This document shows, one piece after another, positions 8,739 to 16,763 of a DNA stretch of 28,916 bases. The DNA comes from Alphaproteobacteria bacterium UBA2784 (lineage in GTDB: Bacteria; Pseudomonadota; Alphaproteobacteria; Micropepsales; Micropepsaceae), in assembly GCA_002352285.1 (NCBI GenBank), contig DEIC01000098.1, positions 1 to 28,916 of the forward strand. The letters are read 5' to 3'. Under the pieces are notes generated by a model that searched no databases, had not been told where the DNA came from, and was given only the letters and a program-made list of their open reading frames with translations. The first letter of the stretch is position 1, and every line of letters starts with the position of its first letter. The position numbers and the translations under genes are program-made.

Positions 8739-9760
8739 ATGCACCGGTCGATGTGATTATCGTTGCCTATCGCAATCCCGACGACGTGATGGCCTGCCTT
8801 GCCGCACTGTCGCGCCAGACCGCTTCAGGCTTTAGCGTGCATGTGTGTGAGAATGGCGCGGCAAAGGATTTTCTGGCGTTGCAAAGGGCAGCAGAGGTCG
8901 CCGGCTGGCAGGAGCAGAGCAAGGGCCTTGGTGCGGGAGCATTGCGCGAATTTGCGGTATTCACATCGGCGCTATCATCCTTCCCGCTCACGCTGCGCCA
9001 TTCCGCTGCAAATCTTGGCTATGCGGGCGCCATCAATGCCATCATCAAATCATTGCCGCAGCATGAAAGCGACATCTGGATACTCAACCCCGATACCGAG
9101 CCGTCGCCCGGCGCGCTGGCCGCATTGCAGGCGCGCGCCCGCGCAGGCGGCTATGGCGTGACCGGCGGCCGCCTCATCATGCGCGAGACCGGGCGGGTGC
9201 AGCTGGATGGCGGACGCTGGCGCAAATGGATCGCACGCGGCTTCAACCTCAATTTCAATGCGCCCGCAGACTCTGCCGCCGATCAAGCTGCGGTTGAACA
9301 GGCGATGGATTACGTATCCGGCGCCTGCATGTATGTCACGCGCGCGTTCATCAACGACATCGGATTGATGGATGACCGCTTCTTCCTCTATGCGGAAGAA
9401 GTCGATTGGTGCCTGCGCCGCAAACACTTCAGACTGGGCTTCGCGCCAGAAGCCGTCATCCTTCACGGTCACGGAACGACGACGGGCGCATCCGGCACGC
9501 TGGCAGAACGCTCGGCGCTGTTTGTCTATCTTGAGCACCGCAACAAGCATCTGCTTACGCGCCGCCACTTTCCTTTGGCCTGGCCGCTGATTGCGCTTAT
9601 CACGCTGGCGTTGACGGGCGAGTATCTGGTCAAGGGCGCGCCGCGCAATTTTCTGGTGGCGCTGGGCGGCTGGTGGCATGGCGTGTTGGGCCGTTCCGGC
9701 CGGCCTGGGCACATTCCCTTTGGCGGACCTAACCGCGGATGGCCATCAGCGACTTCGTAA
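8735..9760 (+). CDS. Family 2 glycosyltransferase, WbbL/rhamnosyltransferase-like
   Basis: A 341-residue GT2 protein. VDVIIVAYRNPDD is at residues 5-17, the metal-binding NPDTE motif at 118-122, SGACMYVTRAF follows, and the YAEEVDWCLR motif is at about 219-228. The NPDTE plus EVDWCLR combination is characteristic of the WbbL-like rhamnosyltransferase branch. A rhamnose donor is plausible because rfbDBC lies immediately downstream on the other strand, but substrate is inferred. A hydrophobic segment near residues 285-300 (WPLIALITLALTGEYL) may bind the membrane. The start is the ATG overlapping the preceding stop by four bases; a longer frame from 8687 would sit inside the previous gene. Its 3' end overlaps the convergent methyltransferase gene by 32 bases. 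Confidence 0.9.
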   Translation: MNAPVDVIIVAYRNPDDVMACLAALSRQTASGFSVHVCENGAAKDFLALQRAAEVAGWQEQSKGLGAGALREFAVFTSALSSFPLTLRHSAANLGYAGAINAIIKSLPQHESDIWILNPDTEPSPGALAALQARARAGGYGVTGGRLIMRETGRVQLDGGRWRKWIARGFNLNFNAPADSAADQAAVEQAMDYVSGACMYVTRAFINDIGLMDDRFFLYAEEVDWCLRRKHFRLGFAPEAVILHGHGTTTGASGTLAERSALFVYLEHRNKHLLTRRHFPLAWPLIALITLALTGEYLVKGAPRNFLVALGGWWHGVLGRSGRPGHIPFGGPNRGWPSATS

Positions 9761-10397
9761 GAAGAAAGGCGCGTTCCCGCTCAATGCGCGCATCAGGAAA
9801 CAAGGCGCGAAGCTGGCGTGCATCGGGCAGCACGGCGCTCTCAACAAGCTCCATGGCCTCATCCACATTTTCCGCCTTCTTCCAGAAGCCGTTGTCGCGT
9901 GCCATCAGAATGCGGATGCGCCAGCTGACCGGCATCCAGTGAAAGAATGGCACGCGGTTATGCGGTTCCAGTGGAAACCAGAAATAGGGCACCTGCACGA
10001 AATAGCGGGGTGCCAGCCGCCGCACTTCGCTTGCCATCGCGCGCATGTCATTCCAGACGCCGACATGCTCAATCACTGAGTTGGAGTGCACGATGTCAAA
10101 GCTGTTGTCGGCAAATTGCGGCATGGCGCGCGCATCACCGGCAATGGAGGTGATGCGCGGATCGGGCGAATGCGTGGCCACGGGGTTCACCATCGTGACG
10201 CTGACGGGCAGCTGTTCCCACATGTCGCGGAACGCATGCCAGTATTCATAGGTGCCGCCCGCATCCAGAATGCGGCATTCGGACTTTTCGGCAAGTGTCC
10301 GGCTCACCAGCGCCATGAAGCGTGCAAGACGTTTGCGCCTGAACTTGTTGCCGGAGGAACCGGGCCGCGTGTCGATGATGGTTGCGGGAAGTGCCAT
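9729..10397 (-). CDS. Class I SAM-dependent methyltransferase (second)
   Basis: A 222-residue protein with a SAM-binding glycine motif (ILDAGGTY at about residues 43-50). DNSFDIVHSNSVIEHVG follows as the motif II/post-motif region typical of Methyltransf_11-like proteins, and then an aromatic stretch (VPYFWFPLEPH). It is not a close copy of the methyltransferase at 4757-5473. The start is the ATG eight bases after the rfbD stop; the frame stays open upstream but would run into rfbD. It is the last gene of the rfbC-rfbB-rfbD operon, so methylation of a deoxysugar is a reasonable guess and no more. The 3' end overlaps the convergent glycosyltransferase gene by 32 bases. Confidence 0.85.
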   Translation of the reverse strand: MALPATIIDTRPGSSGNKFRRKRLARFMALVSRTLAEKSECRILDAGGTYEYWHAFRDMWEQLPVSVTMVNPVATHSPDPRITSIAGDARAMPQFADNSFDIVHSNSVIEHVGVWNDMRAMASEVRRLAPRYFVQVPYFWFPLEPHNRVPFFHWMPVSWRIRILMARDNGFWKKAENVDEAMELVESAVLPDARQLRALFPDARIERERAFLLTKSLMAIRG

Positions 10398-10405
10398 GAC
10401 ACCCA

Positions 10406-11296
10406 CTATCGCAAGGGACGAAGGGGCCGCACAAGCACATCCATCACCGGCTCCAGCGCCTCGCGCCAGTCGGGCAAGGTAATGCCGAAAGTTTGAGAGA
10501 GCTTTGTGCAATCGAGCCGCGAGTTTGCCGGTCTGCGCGCCGCAGTGGGATATTCCGCCGTGCTGATCGGCGTGACATCGGCTGTGGGTCCGCCGCGCGC
10601 CGCTGATGCCGCAAAGATCGTGCGCGCAAAGCCGCACCAGCTTGTCTCCCCCCCGCAGGTCAGGTGAAAAACGCCGCGCCCGGGCAGGGTGCGCCCCTTC
10701 ATCTGGCGAAACAGGGACAGAATGGCATCCGCAATCGCCCCGGCGCTGGTGGGGGCGCCGATCTGGTCATCGACCACGCGCACGGTTCTGCCTTCGCCCG
10801 CAAGGCGCAGCATCGTGCGCACGAAATTGGCGCCATGCGCCGCATAGACCCAGGACGTGCGCAGCACGATGGCGTCCTGATGCGCCGCCGTCACGGCTAA
10901 CTCACCCGCGAGCTTTGACTGGCCATAGACGGATAGCGGATGTGGCGCATCATCCTCACGATAGGGCGCCGGCTTTGTTCCATCGAACACATAATCGGTG
11001 GAGAGATGAATGAAGGCGGCGCCGACCTTGCGCGCCGCCGCAGCGGAATCGCCTGCGCCAGTGGCGTTGAGCGCATGGGCGGCATCGGGTTCGCTCTCGG
11101 CGCGGTCAACCGCCGTATAGGCCGCAGCATTGACCACGACATCCGGGCGATGGGTGGCGATTGCCGCATCAATGGAGGCGGGCATTGTGAGGTCAAGGCT
11201 TGGCCGCCCGGCACAGACGACCTCGAACCCGTGCGCGCGCAACGCCGCCAGTGCCATCGCCACCTGTCCCGATGATCCCAGCACCAGCACGCGCAT
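10406..11296 (-). CDS. rfbD: dTDP-4-dehydrorhamnose reductase
   Basis: Reduces dTDP-4-keto-L-rhamnose to dTDP-L-rhamnose using NAD(P)H, the last pathway step. The 296-residue length is typical. The Rossmann motif GSSGQVA is at residues 8-14, VVNAAAYTAVDRAE near 54-67 is a family hallmark, the catalytic STDYVFDG begins at residue 99, and the YGQSK pair gives Tyr124 and Lys128. The gene starts three bases after the rfbB stop and is followed eight bases later by a methyltransferase gene. Assignment is secure. Confidence 0.95.
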   Translation of the reverse strand: MRVLVLGSSGQVAMALAALRAHGFEVVCAGRPSLDLTMPASIDAAIATHRPDVVVNAAAYTAVDRAESEPDAAHALNATGAGDSAAAARKVGAAFIHLSTDYVFDGTKPAPYREDDAPHPLSVYGQSKLAGELAVTAAHQDAIVLRTSWVYAAHGANFVRTMLRLAGEGRTVRVVDDQIGAPTSAGAIADAILSLFRQMKGRTLPGRGVFHLTCGGETSWCGFARTIFAASAARGGPTADVTPISTAEYPTAARRPANSRLDCTKLSQTFGITLPDWREALEPVMDVLVRPLRPLR

Positions 11297-11299
11297 GCA

Positions 11300-12364
11300 T
11301 CAGGCCTTTGCAGTCGCAGCCAAGCCCAGCCGCTCGCCGCCATAGACTCTGGTGCGCAGCGGCCCCCACCACGCCTCGTTCGCCAGATACCATTGCACGG
11401 TCTTTTCAAGGCCGCTGTCGAAGTTCTCGTTCGCGCGCCATCCCAGCTGTGCGCGGATGCGGCTGGCGTCGATGGCATAGCGGTGATCGTGGCCCGGCCG
11501 GTCAGCTACAAAATTGATCAGCCGCGCATGCGGCGCACCCGAGGGATGCAGCCGGTCCATCAGCGCGCAGATGGCGTTGACGACCTGAAGATTGGTGCGC
11601 TCATTGCCGCCGCCCACATTATAGGTCTCGCCCGGCACGCCGCGCGTCAGTGCCAGCCACAGCGCCTCGACATGATCGTCAACATAGAGCCAGTCGCGCA
11701 CATTCTGCCCGCTGCCATAGACCGGCAGTGGTTTGCCCGCGCGCGCATTCAGGATCATCAGCGGGATGAGTTTCTCCGGGAACTGATAGGGCCCGAAATT
11801 GTTGGAGCAATTGGTGATGATACAGGGCAACCCATAAGTGCGCTGCCATGCACGCACCAGATGATCGCTGGCCGCCTTGGTGGCCGAATAGGGCGAACTG
11901 GGATCATAGCGCGTATCTTCGGTAAAAAGTCCCGTATCGCCCAGCGACCCGAAGACCTCATCGGTTGACACGTGCACGAAGCGGAATGCGTTGCGCCTCA
12001 CCTCTGGCTGCTGCTGCCACCACGCGCGCGCCGCCTCCAGCAGCGTGAACGTGCCCACCACATTCGTATCAAGAAACGCGCGCGAGCCGGTGATCGACCG
12101 GTCCACATGGCTTTCGGCGGCCAGATGCAACACGCCATCCGGCGCATGATCGGCAAAAAGCGCATCCATCGCTGCGCGGTCGCAGATGTCGGCCTTCACA
12201 AAGGCGTATGCATTGCCCGATTGAATCGTGTCGAGCGAATGGAGATTGGCGGCATAGGTGAGCTTGTCCACATTGATGATGCGCGCCCGCCCGCTTGCAG
12301 CGAGATTGCGGCACACTGCCGATCCGATGAACCCCGCGCCGCCCGTGACCAGAATGGTTTTCAT
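11300..12364 (-). CDS. rfbB: dTDP-glucose 4,6-dehydratase
   Basis: Converts dTDP-glucose to dTDP-4-keto-6-deoxyglucose with bound NAD. The protein is 354 residues, the usual length. GGAGFIGS is at residues 8-15, LAAESHVDRSI near 81-91 is an RmlB signature, the catalytic triad stretch STDEVFG carries Thr134, Asp135 and Glu136, and the YSATK motif gives Tyr159 and Lys163. I chose the ATG at 12364, which begins directly with the nucleotide-binding strand; an upstream extension to 12439 would overlap rfbC and adds residues unlike the family. It lies 16 bases after the rfbC stop and is second in the operon. Confidence 0.96.
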   Translation of the reverse strand: MKTILVTGGAGFIGSAVCRNLAASGRARIINVDKLTYAANLHSLDTIQSGNAYAFVKADICDRAAMDALFADHAPDGVLHLAAESHVDRSITGSRAFLDTNVVGTFTLLEAARAWWQQQPEVRRNAFRFVHVSTDEVFGSLGDTGLFTEDTRYDPSSPYSATKAASDHLVRAWQRTYGLPCIITNCSNNFGPYQFPEKLIPLMILNARAGKPLPVYGSGQNVRDWLYVDDHVEALWLALTRGVPGETYNVGGGNERTNLQVVNAICALMDRLHPSGAPHARLINFVADRPGHDHRYAIDASRIRAQLGWRANENFDSGLEKTVQWYLANEAWWGPLRTRVYGGERLGLAATAKA

Positions 12365-12380
12365 TGCCAACGCCAATCCG

Positions 12381-12941
12381 TCAGAAGAGGTCGCCAGGGG
12401 AAAGAGCTGAAAACACGGGCCACGCCTGATCCCGCGCATTTACTTGCGCGGAGAGCCCGCCCAGCTGCCAGTCAATGCCAAGAGCCGGATCATCAAAGCG
12501 AAGGCCGCGCTCGCTGGCCGGATGATATTCAGCCGTCACCTTGTAGTGAACTTCGCAATTGGCGGTCAGCGTTGCATAGCCATGGGCAAAGCCTGCCGGA
12601 ACGAACAGCTGGGCCGTGTCATCTTCTGATAAAATGAAAGTTTGGTGACGGCCAAACGTGGTTGATGCGCGGCGCAGATCGACGATGGCGTCAAGAATTC
12701 GCCCCCGCACACAGCGTACCAGCTTTCCTTGCGCATGCGGTGGCACCTGCCAGTGCAGGCCGCGCACGGTTCCGGCTTCGGCGGAACAGGCGGCATTGTC
12801 CTGCACAAAGCGCGCGCCATTCAGGTGCGGGGCAAAGGCAGACTCCTTGTAAGTCTCCATGAACCAGCCACGCGCATCGCCGTGCCGCTTGGGCCGGATC
12901 AGCAATGCGCCCGCAAGGCCGGAACGTTCGATGTCGATCAT
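12381..12941 (-). CDS. rfbC: dTDP-4-dehydrorhamnose 3,5-epimerase
   Basis: Epimerises dTDP-4-keto-6-deoxyglucose at C3 and C5. The 186-residue cupin protein has the conserved VRGLHWQ with catalytic His63, FVPAGFAHGY around residue 120, and HYKVTAEY with Tyr133. These positions agree with the well-studied Salmonella enzyme. The start at 12941 gives the family's usual N-terminus (MIDIERSGL); the upstream extension is not family-like. It is the first gene of the minus-strand rfbC-rfbB-rfbD-methyltransferase operon and is divergent from the phosphosugar transferase gene, with 176 bases between them that should contain both promoters. Confidence 0.95.
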   Translation of the reverse strand: MIDIERSGLAGALLIRPKRHGDARGWFMETYKESAFAPHLNGARFVQDNAACSAEAGTVRGLHWQVPPHAQGKLVRCVRGRILDAIVDLRRASTTFGRHQTFILSEDDTAQLFVPAGFAHGYATLTANCEVHYKVTAEYHPASERGLRFDDPALGIDWQLGGLSAQVNARDQAWPVFSALSPGDLF

Positions 12942-13053
12942 GTCCGTCTCTATATCAGCCCCGGCCCGCGTGCAGGAAATGGCGAATGCCACGCCCAATG
13001 CAGATTTCATGCCCGAAATTAACGAATTCACGTTTAACCGCAAATGCTTGCCC

Positions 13054-13082
13054 TTGAGCTTGGCACTTTCGGCATGGCACTA
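13054..13082 (+). promoter_or_regulatory. Candidate promoter for the phosphosugar transferase-gmhA genes
   Basis: TTGAGC at 13054-13059 and GCACTA at 13077-13082 are separated by 17 bases. This is suitable spacing for a housekeeping promoter about 35 bases before the likely start codon. The -10 hexamer is far from the E. coli consensus, but the same hexamer at the same distance from a TTGA -35 recurs before galE (21913-21941). Weak on its own. Confidence 0.35.
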
Positions 13083-13117
13083 AGGGAGTAGCGGGGCAGG
13101 CGGGATTCCTTTGGGGA

Positions 13118-14524
13118 ATGCCGCCGGTGCTGAAGGCGGCCATGCGGATCAAGTCGCGCAATATCGGGGAAATAGCGTTCGTGGCGGATATCGCCATGAT
13201 CATTGCGCTTGCCATCGGGCTTCATGCCGCGTGGGAGGCCATCGCCCGCGAAGGCGGCGCCGACATCAACCAGTACGGCGCTGTTGGTCTTGTGGTGGCC
13301 CTGCTGTTCGGCCTGATGATGCGCGCAAGCCGCGCCTATGAGCCCGACGCGCTGGCAAGCCTCGCCAACCAGACAACGCTGATTGCCCGCAATTTCGGGC
13401 TGCTGCTCCTGATTGTCCTTCTGGCAGCCGCCTTGAGCAAGACCTCGGCAGAGTATTCGCGCGCCTGGTTCATCCTTTTTGCGGTGCTGGGTCCGGCTGT
13501 GCTGATGCTCGTGCGCCTCATCTTCTCGATGATGATGAACCGCATTGCCGCCACCGACGTGATGAAGCGTCAGGTTGTCGTCATCGGTTCCGGCGCCATG
13601 CTGACCCAGTGCCTGGCAGGGCTGGAGGGCCGGAGCGACGAACTTCACGTCGCTGGCGTTTTTGGCCGCAGGAATGGCAATGGTGACCCTGATCATCTCC
13701 AGCCGATGGAAAGCCTCGATGAGTATGTGCGCGCCAATGACATTGACGAGCTGATCATTGCGGTTGACCCCGCCAATCGAGACGAGGCGAAAGGATTTCT
13801 GAGCGCCGCATCAAACTTTCCGCTGGACGTAAAGTTTGCAACCCCGTCGCCCTTTGATGGCGTCGTCGTGCGGGGGTTCGACAATCTGGGTCACGTCGTT
13901 CTTCTTGAGGCGCTGAATCGTCCCTTGAGCGGCTATTCGCGCCTTATCAAAAACCTGGAGGACCGCATCCTTGGCGCGCTTCTGCTGATTGCCGTCTTGC
14001 CGCTTTTTGCCGTGATTGCCCTTCTCATCAAGCTGGAATCGCGTGGGCCGGTGTTCTTCCGCCAGCGCCGCAACGGCTTCAACAATGATGTCATTCGTGT
14101 CTTCAAGTTCCGCTCCATGCGTGTGGTCGAAGATGGCGCCGTGATCACGCAGGCCACACGCGGCGATCCGCGCGTCACGCGCATGGGAAAATTCCTGCGT
14201 CGCACCTCCATTGACGAATTGCCGCAGCTCATCAACGTGGTCATGGGCGAAATGTCGATTGTCGGGCCCCGCCCGCATGCCGTGGCGCACAATGAAAAAT
14301 TTGCGGGCGACATCGACCAGTATCTGCGCCGCCATCACGTAAAGCCGGGCATTACTGGCTGGGCGCAAATTCATGGCCTTCGCGGCGAAACCGATACGAT
14401 CGAGAAGATGGCGCGACGCGTGGAATATGATCTCTGGTATATCGACAACTGGTCGCTCTGGCTCGACATCCGGATCATTCTGGCGACACCCTTCGTCGTT
14501 CTCTTGGGCCGCAACGCGTATTGA
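13118..14524 (+). CDS. Polyprenyl-phosphate hexose-1-phosphate transferase (WcaJ/ExoY-like initiating enzyme)
   Basis: A 468-residue membrane protein that should begin repeat-unit synthesis by moving a hexose-1-phosphate, probably glucose, from its UDP-sugar to undecaprenyl phosphate. The N-terminal half has about four membrane spans and a CoA-binding-like Rossmann segment (VVVIGSGAM). The catalytic bacterial sugar transferase domain runs from about residue 278 to the end. It has a membrane hairpin, then FRQRRNGFN, FKFRSM, the DELPQL motif at 366-371 with the catalytic Asp-Glu pair, GPRP at 383-386 and KPGITGWAQIHGLRGET. The long N-terminal part matches the WcaJ-type rather than the short PglC-type. 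The ATG at 13142 is an alternative start with a good AAGGCGG upstream. gmhA follows after 12 bases. Confidence 0.92.
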   Translation: MPPVLKAAMRIKSRNIGEIAFVADIAMIIALAIGLHAAWEAIAREGGADINQYGAVGLVVALLFGLMMRASRAYEPDALASLANQTTLIARNFGLLLLIVLLAAALSKTSAEYSRAWFILFAVLGPAVLMLVRLIFSMMMNRIAATDVMKRQVVVIGSGAMLTQCLAGLEGRSDELHVAGVFGRRNGNGDPDHLQPMESLDEYVRANDIDELIIAVDPANRDEAKGFLSAASNFPLDVKFATPSPFDGVVVRGFDNLGHVVLLEALNRPLSGYSRLIKNLEDRILGALLLIAVLPLFAVIALLIKLESRGPVFFRQRRNGFNNDVIRVFKFRSMRVVEDGAVITQATRGDPRVTRMGKFLRRTSIDELPQLINVVMGEMSIVGPRPHAVAHNEKFAGDIDQYLRRHHVKPGITGWAQIHGLRGETDTIEKMARRVEYDLWYIDNWSLWLDIRIILATPFVVLLGRNAY

Positions 14525-14536
14525 GGGCAAGGCATC

Positions 14537-15136
14537 ATGGCGCATGATCTGACCCGCACGCTCTTTGCCCGCGCGCTGGGCGAGCACGCAGCAGTGCTGG
14601 CAAAAGTTGAAGCGGCATGCGCCATACCGCTTGCGGCGCTCGCCGCGGCCTGCATTGCCTCGGTGAAGGCGGGTGGAAAAATTCTGTTCTTTGGCAATGG
14701 CGGCAGCGCGGGCGACGCGCAGCATCTGGCAACCGAGCTCGTCGTGCGCTTTTCGCGCAACCGCAAGGCGATTGCCGCCATTGCGCTTACAACTGACACC
14801 TCGCTTTTGACAGCGGCAGGCAACGACCTTGGCTTTGAAACGATCTTCGCCCGCCAGATCGAGGCGCTGGGGCGGCCGGGCGATGTCGCCATCGGCATTT
14901 CGACTTCAGGCAAAAGCCCCAATGTCATTGCTGCCTTGAACGAGGCCGGCCGGGGCAAGCTTGTCACTGCAGCATTCACGGGAGAGGCGGGCCTTGCCGG
15001 ACACGCGGACCACATCGTGTCCGTCCCCAGCCGCACCACCGCGCGCATCCAGGAGATGCACATATTGATCGGACAGGTGCTCTGCGCAGCATTGGAGCAG
15101 GGGCTGGGCCTCGTGCCTGTTGAATCAGAGGGTTAA
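14537..15136 (+). CDS. gmhA: Phosphoheptose isomerase (sedoheptulose-7-phosphate isomerase)
   Basis: A 199-residue SIS-domain protein. FFGNGGSAGDAQHLATELV spans about residues 51-69, with the GmhA-type catalytic Glu at 67. ISTSGKSPNV follows as the sugar-phosphate loop, and the second catalytic residue, His175, sits in QEMHILIGQ. These features separate GmhA from other SIS proteins. It converts sedoheptulose 7-phosphate to D-glycero-D-manno-heptose 7-phosphate, the entry to both ADP- and GDP-heptose. The gene is probably co-transcribed with the phosphosugar transferase (12-base gap). No heptose kinase, phosphatase or nucleotidyltransferase is in the window, so its role in this island is unclear: it may serve LPS core, a GDP-heptose in the polymer, or a related isomerisation. 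Confidence 0.9.
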   Translation: MAHDLTRTLFARALGEHAAVLAKVEAACAIPLAALAAACIASVKAGGKILFFGNGGSAGDAQHLATELVVRFSRNRKAIAAIALTTDTSLLTAAGNDLGFETIFARQIEALGRPGDVAIGISTSGKSPNVIAALNEAGRGKLVTAAFTGEAGLAGHADHIVSVPSRTTARIQEMHILIGQVLCAALEQGLGLVPVESEG

Positions 15137-15187
15137 CGGCGCGGGCGCGCCCTCCAGCCGCGATCACATTTCCGCTAGTATGGGTGG

Positions 15188-15211
15188 AGGCGAGGCGCTA
15201 TAGCGCCGCCT
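15188..15211 (+). promoter_or_regulatory. GC-rich hairpin with a perfect 14-base palindrome upstream of manC
   Basis: Bases 15194-15207 read GGCGCTATAGCGCC, a perfect palindrome. The flanking AGGC (15188-15191) and GCCT (15208-15211) can extend the pairing past a two-base bulge, giving a strong stem with a TATA loop. Only three T follow, so a classical intrinsic terminator is doubtful. It lies about 35 bases before the manC start. It could be an operator, a mild terminator after gmhA, or a leader structure affecting manC translation. Confidence 0.5.
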
Positions 15212-15246
15212 TTGCCGCAGGGCAGTGTGGTGAACGGAGTTGATTC

Positions 15247-16689
15247 ATGTCGCAGATCAGGCCGGTTCTGTTGTCGGGTGGTTCGGGCACGCGCCTTTGG
15301 CCCCTCTCGCGCGCACTCTTCCCCAAGCAGTTGCAGGCGCTGTTGCCCGGCACGCCGTGGTCGCTGTTGCAGGAGACTGGCCGCCGCGTTTCTGATCGCA
15401 CCCGCTTTGGCAAGGCGATCATCGTCTCGAATGACGAGCATCGCTTTGCCGTTGCCGCCCAGCTGGAAGAGGCAGGACTTGCCTTTGACGCACCAATCCT
15501 GGAGCCGGTTGGCCGCAACACGGCGCCCGCGATTACGGTTGCCGCCCTGGTCGCGCGCGAGAATGGCGAAGATCCGCTGCTGCTCGTTCTGCCGTCAGAT
15601 CACCACGTCGGAAATGTCGGCGCATTCCATGAAGCCATTCGCCGCGGCAAGCACGCGGCCGAGGCAGGCGAACTTGTGATGTTTGGCATGCAGCCCACGC
15701 ATCCCGAAACCGGCTATGGCTATATCAAGGCGGGCGATGCCCTGACGGAGCATTTCGGCGTGCATCGCGTGGCGCGCTTTGTCGAGAAGCCCAATCTTGA
15801 AAAGGCGGAAAGCCTGTTGGCCGAAGGCGGCCATTACTGGAACAGCGGCATTTTCCTTTTCAAGGCAAGCGTCCTTCTGGGCGAGATGGAGCGGCTTCAA
15901 CCCGCGATGCTGGCCGCCTGCAAACAGTCACTGGCGCGCGCCCAGGTCTCGCCTGACTTCATCAGGCTTGACGCCGCATCGTTCCGCGATTGCCCGTCAG
16001 ACTCCATCGACTATGCGGTGCTTGAAAAGACGTCGCATGCGACTGTGGTTCCTGCAGAGTTCGCCTGGAGCGATATCGGGTCGTGGGCCGCACTCTGGGC
16101 GCTCTCCGACAAGGACGAGCACGGCAACGTCTCGATTGGCGATGTCATGACAGACGATACGCAGGGTTGCTTCATCCGCAGTGAGGACCGCCTCGTGACG
16201 ACGTTGGGCGTGCGCGATCTGGTGATCGTTGAAACCGGCGACGCGGTCCTGGTTGCGGGCAAGGACAAGGTTCAGGACATCAAGAAGATCGTGGAAACGC
16301 TCAAGGCCGGCCGCCGCCGGGAACATTTGAGCCATCTGCGCACGGACCGGCCCTGGGGCTCGTTTGTCACCATCGAAAGCGGCCCGGGCTATCTCGTGAA
16401 GCGCCTGACCGTAAAGCCGGGCGCCGCCCTTTCCCTCCAGATGCACCACCACCGGGCCGAGCACTGGGTCGTGGCCGAGGGAACGGCAGAAGTGACCGTG
16501 GACGGGCAAGTCACGACCCTGAGGGAGCACCAGTCAGTCGACATCCCGCGGGGCGCCAAGCACCGCCTGCGCAACCCTGGCAAGGCCATGCTGCAGGTGA
16601 TTGAGGTGCAGACCGGCCCCTTCCTGTCGGAAGACGACATTGTGCGCTTTGAAGACGCCTATCGCCGCCCGGTCGAAAGCAGCCAGTAA
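15247..16689 (+). CDS. manC: Mannose-1-phosphate guanylyltransferase/mannose-6-phosphate isomerase
   Basis: A 480-residue bifunctional enzyme of the type II PMI family (ManC/CpsB/AlgA/XanB). It makes GDP-mannose from mannose-1-phosphate and GTP, and isomerises fructose-6-phosphate to mannose-6-phosphate. The N-terminal guanylyltransferase domain has GGSGTRLWPLSR at residues 11-22, FVEKP at 178-182 and WNSGIFLF. The C-terminal cupin domain begins near RPWGSF and carries the metal-binding QMHHHRAEHW from residue 398. Both domains look complete. GGAG at 15236-15239, seven bases before the ATG, supports the start. It lies 110 bases after gmhA, across a palindromic hairpin, so it may have its own control. 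Its product feeds Gmd (23090-24148). Confidence 0.95.
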   Translation: MSQIRPVLLSGGSGTRLWPLSRALFPKQLQALLPGTPWSLLQETGRRVSDRTRFGKAIIVSNDEHRFAVAAQLEEAGLAFDAPILEPVGRNTAPAITVAALVARENGEDPLLLVLPSDHHVGNVGAFHEAIRRGKHAAEAGELVMFGMQPTHPETGYGYIKAGDALTEHFGVHRVARFVEKPNLEKAESLLAEGGHYWNSGIFLFKASVLLGEMERLQPAMLAACKQSLARAQVSPDFIRLDAASFRDCPSDSIDYAVLEKTSHATVVPAEFAWSDIGSWAALWALSDKDEHGNVSIGDVMTDDTQGCFIRSEDRLVTTLGVRDLVIVETGDAVLVAGKDKVQDIKKIVETLKAGRRREHLSHLRTDRPWGSFVTIESGPGYLVKRLTVKPGAALSLQMHHHRAEHWVVAEGTAEVTVDGQVTTLREHQSVDIPRGAKHRLRNPGKAMLQVIEVQTGPFLSEDDIVRFEDAYRRPVESSQ

Positions 16690-16698
16690 TCACGAACT

Positions 16699-16727
16699 TT
16701 GATGTTAATCATCTTAATTGACATCAA
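16699..16727. promoter_or_regulatory. Inverted repeat, candidate operator upstream of cysD
   Basis: TTGATGTTAAT (16699-16709) and ATTGACATCAA (16717-16727) are 11-base arms that pair with one mismatch around a seven-base spacer. The AT-rich arms and absence of a T-tract argue for a protein-binding site rather than a terminator. The right arm contains the TTGACA -35 candidate, so a bound regulator would block or modulate cysD transcription. The regulator is unknown. Confidence 0.5.
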
Positions 16728-16746
16728 TCGACGATAGAATTATCAG
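16718..16746 (+). promoter_or_regulatory. Candidate promoter for cysD-cysNC
   Basis: A perfect TTGACA (16718-16723) is followed after 17 bases by TATCAG (16741-16746). This is the best promoter match seen in the window. Transcription would begin near 16753, leaving a leader of about 145 bases before the cysD ATG. The -35 lies inside an inverted repeat. Confidence 0.5.
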
Positions 16747-16763
16747 GCAGGCCACGAAAGCGG

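Noticed and set aside
13032..13039. TTAA-type pairs near here and at 16705-16717 as CtrA binding sites
   Set aside because: The gaps between the TTAA halves are 11 and 5 bases; the CtrA site needs 7.
13060..13080. TTGGCAC...GCATG as a sigma-54 promoter
   Set aside because: The spacing between the GG and GC elements is 8 bases rather than the required 10.
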